Positions 7,099 through 12,989 of a DNA stretch of 13,769 nucleotides are shown here, piece by piece. The stretch is from NCBI GenBank assembly GCA_031255375.1, contig JAIRSP010000010.1, forward strand, positions 1-13,769, given 5' to 3'. Every line of letters starts with the position of its first letter. The first letter of the stretch is position 1. The notes under the pieces were generated by a model. The model made no database searches. It saw only the letters and a list, made by a program, of their open reading frames with translations, and had not been told where the DNA came from. Origin of the DNA: Endomicrobium sp. GTDB taxonomy: Bacteria; Elusimicrobiota; Endomicrobiia; Endomicrobiales; Endomicrobiaceae. The translations under genes were made by a program, and so were the position numbers.

Positions 7099-7995
7099 AT
7101 GAAAAATATAAAAAAATTTGATTACACAGAAACACTTGGCTGGTCAATTTCAAGATACGAAAAATTTTTAAATTGTAAAAGACAGTATTTTTACGACTAT
7201 TACTCAAAATTTGACGACGAAATACCATATGAAAAAATACAATTTTTAAAAAATTTAACATCAAAACCTTTGGAAATTGGTAATATAGTACACGATATCA
7301 TGAAAAGTATATTTAAAAGATATCAAAAAAATATAAAACCAATAAATAAAGATAAATTTTTTCAATATTCGCTTAAAATAACTAAAGAACATTGTCATTC
7401 AAAGATTTTTTTTGAACATTATTATAACGGCGAAATTATATTGCCATTAAAAATTTATGAAAAAATTAAAAAAATATTAGAAAATTTTCTCAACAGCAAA
7501 AGATTTGTATGGATCACAAAAAACGCTATTTCAAAAAACGATGAATGGATAATAGAGCCTGATGGGTTCGGTGAATTCAGAATAAAAAATTATAAAGCAT
7601 TTTGTAAGGTTGACTTATTACTTCCAGCACTTAACAATATATATATTATCGATTGGAAAACTGGAAAACCAAACAAAAAAAAACACTCCAAACAATTAAC
7701 AGGATATGCATTTTGGGCAAGTTATCATTTTAAAAAAAAATCAAACAATATTATCCCGATTGCGGCTTATTTATACCCAAAATACGAAGAAAAAAATATT
7801 GAAATATTTGACGATTCAATTACTGAATTCGAAAATATAGTAGTAAGAGAAATAGAGGATATGTATAAATATTTAACTAACATAGAAAAAAATATACCAA
7901 AAAATAAAGAAAGCTTTCATTTCACAGGCAACATAATTTCATGCAAATATTGTAATTATAAAGAAATATGTTACAACAAGAATAAAATAAAATAA
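7099..7995 (+). CDS. RecB/Cas4-like PD-(D/E)XK nuclease with four-cysteine Fe-S signature
   Basis: This 298-residue protein resembles the stand-alone PD-(D/E)XK nuclease group related to the nuclease domains of RecB, AddB and Cas4. The N-terminal SISRYEKFLNCKRQYFYDY carries Cys26, and the C-terminus has Cys282-x2-Cys285-x5-Cys291. In AddB and Cas4 such a one-plus-three cysteine set holds a 4Fe-4S cluster. GNIVHDIM gives the usual motif I histidine (His65). Asp172 (VDLLLP) and Asp185-Trp-Lys187 (IDWKTG) are the metal and catalytic residues, followed by the QLTGYAFW motif. No helicase domain or helicase gene is visible, so its partner is unknown. The gene precedes rmuC by 97 bases on the same strand. 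Family and active site are well supported; the biological role (recombination, repair or defence) is not. Confidence 0.82.
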   Translation: MKNIKKFDYTETLGWSISRYEKFLNCKRQYFYDYYSKFDDEIPYEKIQFLKNLTSKPLEIGNIVHDIMKSIFKRYQKNIKPINKDKFFQYSLKITKEHCHSKIFFEHYYNGEIILPLKIYEKIKKILENFLNSKRFVWITKNAISKNDEWIIEPDGFGEFRIKNYKAFCKVDLLLPALNNIYIIDWKTGKPNKKKHSKQLTGYAFWASYHFKKKSNNIIPIAAYLYPKYEEKNIEIFDDSITEFENIVVREIEDMYKYLTNIEKNIPKNKESFHFTGNIISCKYCNYKEICYNKNKIK

Positions 7996-8039
7996 TTTTA
8001 AATTACATTTTAAAAATTGGAACGTTTTTATTGTTGAAT

Positions 8040-8069
8040 TTGAAAATAGAAATAATTTTATGTTAAAAT
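8040..8069 (+). promoter_or_regulatory. Promoter for rmuC
   Basis: TTGAAA (8040-8045, one mismatch from consensus) and TAAAAT (8064-8069, one mismatch) are 18 bases apart. TG-T immediately before the -10 box makes an extended -10. Transcription would start near 8076, only about 17 bases before the ATG at 8093, so the leader is short and has no obvious Shine-Dalgarno. Confidence 0.45.
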
Positions 8070-8092
8070 TCACTTTGTGAACGGTTTTCATT

Positions 8093-9289
8093 ATGAACAA
8101 CATTACAATTCCTATTTTGTTTTTTATATCTGGATTCGCGATTGGTGTGCTTACGGTTATATACAAGCACATATCTTTAGTAAAACACAATGCAACAAAA
8201 GATCAGGAAATTAAAAATTTAACTGAGCAAATAAAAGATCAAGAAAAACTCAATAAAAATTTAAAAATAGAATTTGAAAACATCGCTTCAAGAGTGTTAG
8301 AAGAAAAAAATATGCAAATTACAAATATAAACAAAACTTCTTTTGAAAATATCGTGAATCCATTTAAAATAAAAATTGATGAATTTAAAAATAACATTGA
8401 AAATCTTCAAATCTACGAAGCTGAAAAAATGTCAGAATTAAGAAAAGAATTAGAAAAATTAATTGATATTAATAAAAAAATAAGCGAAGATGCTAACAAC
8501 TTGGCGGGTGCATTAAAAGGCGAAAGTAAAATTCAAGGAATATGGGGAGAATTAAGTATCAAAAGATTATTTGAATATGTTGGAATGACAGAAGGTATAA
8601 ATTATGTATCTCAAAAACAATTTGAAGCAAATGATGAAAAAAAAATTCCAGATTACGTAGTGAACTTGCCAAACAAGAAGCATATTATAATAGATGCTAA
8701 AACCTCGCTTACGGCTTACGAAAAATATTATAATTCACAAAATGAATCAGATAAAAAATTATACTTAAAACAGCATTCTACAAGTATAAAAAAACATATC
8801 GACGAGCTTGTTTCGAAAGATTATACAAACATAGAAAGCTTAAATCATCCAGAGTATATTTTAATGTTTATACCGATAGATGGGGCTATTTCGCTTGCGG
8901 TAAAAGATAGACCAGATATTATGGCTTATGCTTTTAAAAAAAATATAGTAATCGCTAGTCCATCAACGTTTTTGGCAACTTTAAAAACAATAGAATACAT
9001 ATGGCAACAAGAATATCAAAAAAAAAATGTAATCGAAATAGCAAAACAAGGTGGCAGCCTTTATGACAAATTTGTCAAATTTATCAATATCTTAGTAGAA
9101 GCCGATAATAAAATATTAGAAGCAAAAAATAAAACACAGGAAGCTATAAAAATACTTTGTTCATCAGATAAAAAAGGTGGGAGTATTATAGAAAAAGCAC
9201 AAAAATTAAAAGAACTTGGAGCACCAACAAAAAAAGAAATTCCAGAGAAGGTTTTCAGATTTATAGAAAAAAACAACAATTCAATATGA
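8093..9289 (+). CDS. rmuC: DNA recombination protein RmuC homologue
   Basis: A complete 398-residue RmuC-family protein. One N-terminal membrane segment (about residues 5-24) is followed by a Lys/Glu-rich coiled coil (roughly 30-135) and the RmuC nuclease-fold domain: LKGESKIQGIWGEL (141-154), then PDYVVNLP (186-193) and IIIDAKTSLTAYE (198-210). Asp187, Asp201 and Lys203 fit a PD-(D/E)XK-type active site. In E. coli RmuC limits rearrangements at short inverted repeats; its exact reaction is not settled. The N-terminal anchor suggests the nuclease domain sits near the membrane. The stop overlaps the next gene's start as ATGA, so it is probably co-translated with the RNase H-like protein. A nuclease gene lies just upstream. 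Confidence 0.92.
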   Translation: MNNITIPILFFISGFAIGVLTVIYKHISLVKHNATKDQEIKNLTEQIKDQEKLNKNLKIEFENIASRVLEEKNMQITNINKTSFENIVNPFKIKIDEFKNNIENLQIYEAEKMSELRKELEKLIDINKKISEDANNLAGALKGESKIQGIWGELSIKRLFEYVGMTEGINYVSQKQFEANDEKKIPDYVVNLPNKKHIIIDAKTSLTAYEKYYNSQNESDKKLYLKQHSTSIKKHIDELVSKDYTNIESLNHPEYILMFIPIDGAISLAVKDRPDIMAYAFKKNIVIASPSTFLATLKTIEYIWQQEYQKKNVIEIAKQGGSLYDKFVKFINILVEADNKILEAKNKTQEAIKILCSSDKKGGSIIEKAQKLKELGAPTKKEIPEKVFRFIEKNNNSI

Positions 9290-9990
9290 ATAAAATAACA
9301 CCGTACAAAGATAAACTTCAAAATATTGCATTAAAATTACAAAACGTTCTTAAAAAACAAAAAATAAAAATTTTTTTTAATAACGACTCTTTTTTTGATT
9401 ATTTTGTTAAACTTATTGTTTTTTTTAATAACAAATTTTACGGAACTATTTTAATATATTATAAACCAACAAAAAACACGTATTTAATAAAAAAACATTT
9501 TCATCATTACAATAACGCAATTGACAAAATCGTGGATTCATCATGGAACAAAATAAATTATTTTGATATATATTCATTTGATAGTAATATATACGAAGCA
9601 TTTGTTGATGGCTCATATATTGCAAATAAAACTGGATATGGATCTGTAATTTATCTTGGAAATGAAATAAAAGCAAAAATCTCAGGAACTATTTCAAACA
9701 TTAAATCCAGACAATTTGGAGGAGAATTAAAGTCTGTAATTGAAACAATAAAATGGTGTGAAAACAATAGTGTAAAAAAAATAAGAATTAATTACGATTA
9801 TAGCGGTATAGAAAAATTTATAACAGGAGAATGGAAAGCAAAAAATATTCTTTCAAAAGAATATGTAAACTTTATTCTCAATACAAGTGTAAAAATTGAA
9901 TGGAGACATATAAAAAGCCATACCGGTAACATTGGAAATAACAAAGCTGATCTGTTAGCGCAAAATGCAGCAATTATAAAGTCAAAATAA
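9286..9990 (+). CDS. RNase H-fold protein with unrecognised N-terminal domain
   Basis: The C-terminal part (about residues 102-230) is an RNase HI-type domain with every catalytic position: Asp108 (FVDGSY), Glu147 (GGELKSV), Asp171 (INYDYSG), His212 (KSHTG) and Asp222 (NKADLLAQ). It should cut the RNA strand of RNA-DNA hybrids. The first 100 residues are Lys/Asn/aromatic-rich, with hydrophobic stretches but no clear membrane segment. They do not show the Trp/Tyr pattern of the viroplasmin-type hybrid-binding domain often found before RNase HI, and I do not recognise them. The basic protrusion typical of E. coli RNase HI is also not evident, although GEWKAKNILSKEY (181-193) may stand for it. 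The ATG overlaps the rmuC stop (ATGA), so translation is likely coupled. It may serve as the cell's RNase HI or as a partner of RmuC. Confidence 0.8.
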   Translation: MNKITPYKDKLQNIALKLQNVLKKQKIKIFFNNDSFFDYFVKLIVFFNNKFYGTILIYYKPTKNTYLIKKHFHHYNNAIDKIVDSSWNKINYFDIYSFDSNIYEAFVDGSYIANKTGYGSVIYLGNEIKAKISGTISNIKSRQFGGELKSVIETIKWCENNSVKKIRINYDYSGIEKFITGEWKAKNILSKEYVNFILNTSVKIEWRHIKSHTGNIGNNKADLLAQNAAIIKSK

Positions 9991-10019
9991 TTGACTTGAG
10001 TTCAAAATTTGTATACAAT
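9991..10019 (+). promoter_or_regulatory. Strong sigma-70-type promoter upstream of the pyruvate kinase leader
   Basis: TTGACT (9991-9996) and TACAAT (10014-10019) are exactly 17 bases apart, each one mismatch from consensus. This is the best promoter I see in the window. It begins directly after the stop of the RNase H gene. A start near 10026 would give a leader of about 270 bases before the pyruvate kinase GTG at 10298, or a separate short RNA if the hairpin at 10078 terminates it. Confidence 0.55.
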
Positions 10020-10025
10020 GCGTGG

Positions 10026-10100
10026 TGTATTTATTTTATTTGAGAGCTGAACGTTGTAGTATGTATGTTTTTTTTGCATAGAATCAAATTCTATCTTTTT
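10026..10100 (+). ncRNA. Candidate short RNA or attenuated leader (promoter to terminator-like hairpin)
   Basis: Between the strong promoter at 9991-10019 and the hairpin plus U-run ending at 10100 lies a stretch of about 75 bases with no open reading frame. It includes GAGAGCTGAACGTTGTAG and a run of eight T. I recognise no known RNA family (not tRNA, SRP RNA or tmRNA). It may be an independent small RNA or the front of a regulated leader for pyruvate kinase. The flanking signals are seen; transcription is inferred. Confidence 0.2.
10078..10100 (+). terminator. Terminator-like hairpin in the pyruvate kinase leader
   Basis: ATAGAAT (10078-10084) and ATTCTAT (10088-10094) are perfect 7-base arms around a CAA loop, followed by CTTTTT. 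The geometry (short loop, uninterrupted stem, U-run) fits an intrinsic terminator or attenuator, but the stem is mostly A/T with only two G-C pairs among its seven, so it would be weak. Confidence 0.35.
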
Positions 10101-10168
10101 AAGAGTACGCTTTTTCTATTATTTTTTAGTAATTGAGAAGAATTTATTCAGTCCATTTGACATTAAGT

Positions 10169-10182
10169 GTATTTATAAATAC
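10169..10182. repeat. 14-bp perfect palindrome upstream of pyruvate kinase
   Basis: GTATTTATAAATAC is an exact palindrome at 10169-10182 in the gene-free stretch before pyruvate kinase. It lies just after a perfect TTGACA (10157-10162) that lacks a matching -10 box. It could be an operator. The rest of 10101-10297 shows only A/T-rich sequence, a pair of ACGTATAT strings 22 bases apart (10224 and 10246) and the ribosome site for the next gene. Confidence 0.25.
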
Positions 10183-10297
10183 TTAGTTACAATGACTTTT
10201 TAATAACAGATTTATGAAAAAATACGTATATTTTTTACATATTAAACGTATATCAATAGTTATCTGTTATGTCTGTTTTAAAAAAGGAGCTTCAAAG

Positions 10298-11332
10298 GTG
10301 AGTAAAACGGGAATTATTTGTACGATGGGGCCATCAACGCGTTCTCTTAAAATTTTAAAAAAAATGTCAGATAATGGAATGAGTGTAGCAAGGTTTAATT
10401 TTTCACACGGAACATATGAAGAACATGAAAAAGATTTTAATCTAATAAAAACTTTAAATAAAAAATACAATAAACAAATAAAAACACTTGTTGATCTTGA
10501 AGGACACAGAATAAGAATTGGTAAGATAAAAAATGGTGAAATAAGAATAAAAAAAGGACAGAAATTAATACTTACAAATGTAAAAGAAAAATATGTTAAT
10601 AATAATGAAAAAATTTTTATTGATTACAAAAATTCGTTAACAGATATTAAAAAAGGACTAGACATATTTATAGATGACGGAAATATTTCGCTTGAAGTTT
10701 TATCATCAACAAATAATGAGATTGTAACTAAAGTTCAAGCAGATTATATTTTAAAAGAACACAAAGGGATAAATATACCAAAGGCCGAACTCAAATTCCC
10801 ATTAATAGAAGATAAGGATCGTGATGGACTGATTTATGCATTGGAATGTAATGCTGATTTTGTTGCAAATTCATTTGTCAGAAACAGTTCTGACATGGAG
10901 CCTTTAATAGATATTTTAAAATCAAAAAATAACAAGAACTGTGAGCTTATAGCAAAAATTGAAGACAAGGCCGGCATTGATAATATTGATTCTATTCTTA
11001 AGGTATGCAATGGGGTAATGGTGGCAAGAGGTGATATGGGAATTTCGATTCCAATATGGTCAGTTCCAATAACGCAAAAATATATAATAAAAAAATGTGT
11101 GTTTCAAAAAAAATTCACAATAATAGCAACACAAATGCTTGAAAGCATGATTGAAAATCAAATACCGACCAGAGCTGAAGTTAGCGATGTTGCAAACGCA
11201 GTTATAGACGGTGCTAATTACGTAATGCTATCAGCTGAAACAGCCGTAGGACAATATCCAGATAAAACTGTAAAAATAATGAGTAATATAATAAAATTTA
11301 CAAGAGAAAACATAGATATTATAAAAGAATAA
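10298..11332 (+). CDS. pyk: Pyruvate kinase, short form lacking the C-terminal domain
   Basis: Pyruvate kinase converts PEP and ADP to pyruvate and ATP. I choose GTG at 10298 (344 residues): AAAGGAGC lies just upstream and VSKTGIICTMGPS matches the family N-terminus, whereas the in-frame ATG at 10214 adds 28 unrelated residues. The (beta/alpha)8 A domain and inserted B domain are present: ARFNFSHG (Arg32, Asn34, Ser36), IAKIE (Lys220, Glu222), VARGDMG (Asp246), ATQMLESM (Thr278) and MLSAETA (310-316). Usual enzymes have about 470 residues; this one stops after the A domain, so the C-terminal domain that carries allosteric sites is absent and is not found downstream. The K+-site loop reads DLEGHRIR (66-73) in place of DTKGPEIR. 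Leu and a basic residue at the Thr113 and Glu117 positions (rabbit numbering) resemble K+-independent enzymes. Confidence 0.9.
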   Translation: MSKTGIICTMGPSTRSLKILKKMSDNGMSVARFNFSHGTYEEHEKDFNLIKTLNKKYNKQIKTLVDLEGHRIRIGKIKNGEIRIKKGQKLILTNVKEKYVNNNEKIFIDYKNSLTDIKKGLDIFIDDGNISLEVLSSTNNEIVTKVQADYILKEHKGINIPKAELKFPLIEDKDRDGLIYALECNADFVANSFVRNSSDMEPLIDILKSKNNKNCELIAKIEDKAGIDNIDSILKVCNGVMVARGDMGISIPIWSVPITQKYIIKKCVFQKKFTIIATQMLESMIENQIPTRAEVSDVANAVIDGANYVMLSAETAVGQYPDKTVKIMSNIIKFTRENIDIIKE

Positions 11333-11343
11333 AAAAAATAAAA

Positions 11344-11370
11344 TTGTTTCACATTTATTTATATTATAAT
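11344..11370 (+). promoter_or_regulatory. Candidate promoter for the ZIP transporter
   Basis: TTGTTT (11344-11349) and a perfect TATAAT (11365-11370) are 15 bases apart, a little short. It lies in the 120-base gap after pyruvate kinase and would give a leader of about 75 bases containing the palindrome at 11398-11412. Confidence 0.35.
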
Positions 11371-11397
11371 TTATACACGTTTTTACAATATTTTTTG

Positions 11398-11412
11398 ATA
11401 AATCGTATTTAT
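11398..11412. promoter_or_regulatory. Palindrome upstream of ZIP transporter, possible metal-regulator site
   Basis: ATAAAT-CGT-ATTTAT is a 15-base palindrome about 40 bases before the ZIP start. It contains TAAATCGTA, one half of the Zur box known in Bacillus (TCGTAATnATTACGA). Aligned from 11403 to 11417, 10 of the 14 defined positions of that box match. Placement after a promoter and before a metal transporter makes a Fur/Zur-type operator possible, but A/T-rich chance matches are easy. Confidence 0.25.
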
Positions 11413-11452
11413 GAAAACGTAAAAATGTAATAATAAAAAAGAAAAAAAATAA

Positions 11453-12166
11453 ATGGGAATTATCTACTCTGTTATCGCTGCTAGCGCAGCAATGTTAGGA
11501 GTTTTCTTTGTACTAACATTTCATGAATTTGCAAAAAAAAATTCATTTTTGCTGATAAATTTTTCAGCAGGAATAATGCTTGCATTAGCCTTTACTCATT
11601 TAATACCTGAAAGTCTAAAAATCAATTATGTAAATAATCAAACAGAAACAATAATGATGTATGTTCTTTTTGGTTTCTTATCTATGTTTATTTTACAATT
11701 TATAGTCATGTTTCACCCTTGTCACGACAATAAATGTTATAAACACACTGGATTGGTATCAATTATTGGATTTTCATTGCATTCAATAACAGATGGGCTT
11801 ATAATTGCGGCATCTTTTGAAGCAAACAAAACCATTGGAATATTAACAACAATGGCAATTGTTTTACACAAATTACCTGATGGGATAACCGTCTCAAGCA
11901 TATTATTACATAATGGAACTGCTAAAAATAAGATTTTTAATTTTTCACTTCTTACGGCTTGTTTTACACCATTTGGAACACTTTTAGGCATGTTTTTATT
12001 CAAAAACATACGATACAATATTTTAAGTATCTTATTAAGCGTAACTGCTGGAATTTTCATTTTTTTATCATTATTTGATCTAATTCCAGAAATTCACAAA
12101 CGTAAAAATACATTTACTGCACTGCTTATGTTATTTATTGGTGTATTTACTATTATTTTTATATAA
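11453..12166 (+). CDS. ZIP family divalent metal transporter
   Basis: A complete 237-residue integral membrane protein of the ZIP (ZRT/IRT-like) family, which moves Zn2+ and related divalent metals into the cytoplasm. About seven or eight hydrophobic segments are visible. The metal site is in the two central helices: HSITDG (His110, Asp114) and HKLPDG (His139, Asp143). The usual second motif ends in PE (HxxPE), so Asp here is a variant. The loop before the first motif is His/Cys-rich, with His88, Cys90, His91, Cys95 and His98, typical of the variable metal-binding loop. N-terminal FSAGIMLALAFTHLIPES and the late LSLFDLIPEIH are further ZIP blocks. The ATG at 11453 lacks a clear Shine-Dalgarno. 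The gene converges with the lipid kinase. The metal cannot be told from sequence; zinc is the default guess. Confidence 0.87.
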   Translation: MGIIYSVIAASAAMLGVFFVLTFHEFAKKNSFLLINFSAGIMLALAFTHLIPESLKINYVNNQTETIMMYVLFGFLSMFILQFIVMFHPCHDNKCYKHTGLVSIIGFSLHSITDGLIIAASFEANKTIGILTTMAIVLHKLPDGITVSSILLHNGTAKNKIFNFSLLTACFTPFGTLLGMFLFKNIRYNILSILLSVTAGIFIFLSLFDLIPEIHKRKNTFTALLMLFIGVFTIIFI

Positions 12167-12266
12167 AATGTATACAAGTTGAATAAAAAGAATCTTTTCT
12201 TTGTAAAAATGCAAAATAACTAAATTTTAAAAATATATAATACCATTGTACATACACCGTACACGT

Positions 12267-12286
12267 TTGCATTTATATAAATGCAA
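12267..12286. repeat. 20-bp perfect palindrome between convergent genes
   Basis: TTGCATTTATATAAATGCAA is an exact 20-base palindrome at 12267-12286, in the 131-base gap between the convergent ZIP and lipid kinase genes and 12 bases past the kinase stop. As RNA it would form an 8-pair stem on either strand, so it may serve as a two-way transcription end, though no U-run follows on either side. A smaller TGTAC/GTACA pair lies next to it (12247-12263). Confidence 0.4.
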
Positions 12287-12297
12287 TATCTAATATG

Positions 12298-12885
12298 TCA
12301 CATGATAGTTGACAAAAACGATAAAAACCAAGCATTGATTATTTGCATCCAAAAATTATCGTTAATTTTCCATGGTATTGCTTCGATGAATGTTGCTACA
12401 ATAGCTCCAAATAACGCAAATTTCCAATCATTGAAAATAAAAATACCTATTATAAAACAAACTGTCAAACATGACAAACTACCTTCAACGGTTTTTTTTT
12501 TTGAAAAAAATTTATTTTTACCAAACCCTTTCCCTATTATAGCAGCAATCAAATCGCCAAAAGCAAAATACAAAAAACTAGCAAAAACCATACGTTTATT
12601 ATTAAAAATTAAAATAGTAAACAATGCGCCTAACAATGTTCCAATCAAACCACTAATTTTTTTTGTTTCTTCTGGTCTACAAAAACTTTTAAAATTATTT
12701 TCAAAAAAAATTTTAAATTTATAATTTTTAAATCTAAAATATTCAAAAAAAATAACAACAATAATAGTAATTAAAAGTCCATAAATAACAATAATCTTTG
12801 GTATATACCAATAAGAATATATGTATATAAGAGATAATAGATGAAACATTTTTCTGTTAATTTCATCTTTCGGGATACAAGCCAT
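12298..12885 (-). CDS. DGK1/SEC59-type CTP-dependent diacylglycerol or polyprenol kinase
   Basis: A 195-residue, largely hydrophobic membrane protein with about six predicted membrane segments. It matches the family of yeast DGK1 (CTP-dependent diacylglycerol kinase), SEC59 (dolichol kinase) and plant VTE5 (phytol kinase). Motifs are E-x2-RK-x2-H at the N-terminus (residues 8-15), FGDLIAAIIGKGFGK (109-123), KKTVEGS (130-136) and E-x-IPWKINDN (168-177). These Asp/Lys/Glu/Asn positions are the conserved nucleotide and metal residues. Bacterial members are often labelled phosphatidate cytidylyltransferase, but the full CdsA signature is not present. The ATG at 12885 has a good AGGAAG ribosome site five bases upstream. 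The lipid substrate is not clear. It lies 104 bases after the pyrophosphatase gene on the same strand. Confidence 0.8.
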   Translation of the reverse strand: MACIPKDEINRKMFHLLSLIYIYSYWYIPKIIVIYGLLITIIVVIFFEYFRFKNYKFKIFFENNFKSFCRPEETKKISGLIGTLLGALFTILIFNNKRMVFASFLYFAFGDLIAAIIGKGFGKNKFFSKKKTVEGSLSCLTVCFIIGIFIFNDWKFALFGAIVATFIEAIPWKINDNFWMQIINAWFLSFLSTIM

Positions 12886-12918
12886 ATAAACTTCCTAATT
12901 ATTCTAAATATTTTAAAA

Positions 12919-12956
12919 TGTATGTAAATTAATTATTTTAAATTAAAAAACATACA
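12919..12956 (-). terminator. Possible terminator hairpin after the pyrophosphatase gene
   Basis: TGTATG (12919-12924) and CATACA (12951-12956) form 6-base arms; a second TTAATT/AATTAA pair (12929-12934, 12941-12946) lies inside the loop. On the reverse strand it follows the hppA stop and is trailed by ATTTTAAAATATTT. It could end hppA before the lipid kinase gene. The arms are short. Confidence 0.25.
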
Positions 12957-12989
12957 AAAATTCTAATGTATCTAGCAAATTCGTATTAA

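Noticed and set aside
10157..10162. Perfect TTGACA as a pyruvate kinase promoter
   Set aside because: No acceptable -10 box lies 16-18 bases downstream (TACTTA at that place), so I do not call a promoter from the -35 match alone.
10214..10297. In-frame ATG giving pyruvate kinase 28 extra residues
   Set aside because: The extra residues do not resemble any pyruvate kinase, there is no ribosome site before 10214, and AAAGGAGC sits correctly before the GTG at 10298.
12281..12724. 147-codon open frame on the plus strand
   Set aside because: It is antisense to the DGK1-type kinase, whose conserved motifs and ribosome site establish the real reading frame.
1558..12956. Recurrent TGTATG/CATACA strings in several intergenic gaps as a shared regulator motif
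   Set aside because: They appear near 1566, 10059, 12250, 12919 and 12951, but six-base A/T-rich strings are expected often by chance and their positions relative to starts are inconsistent.
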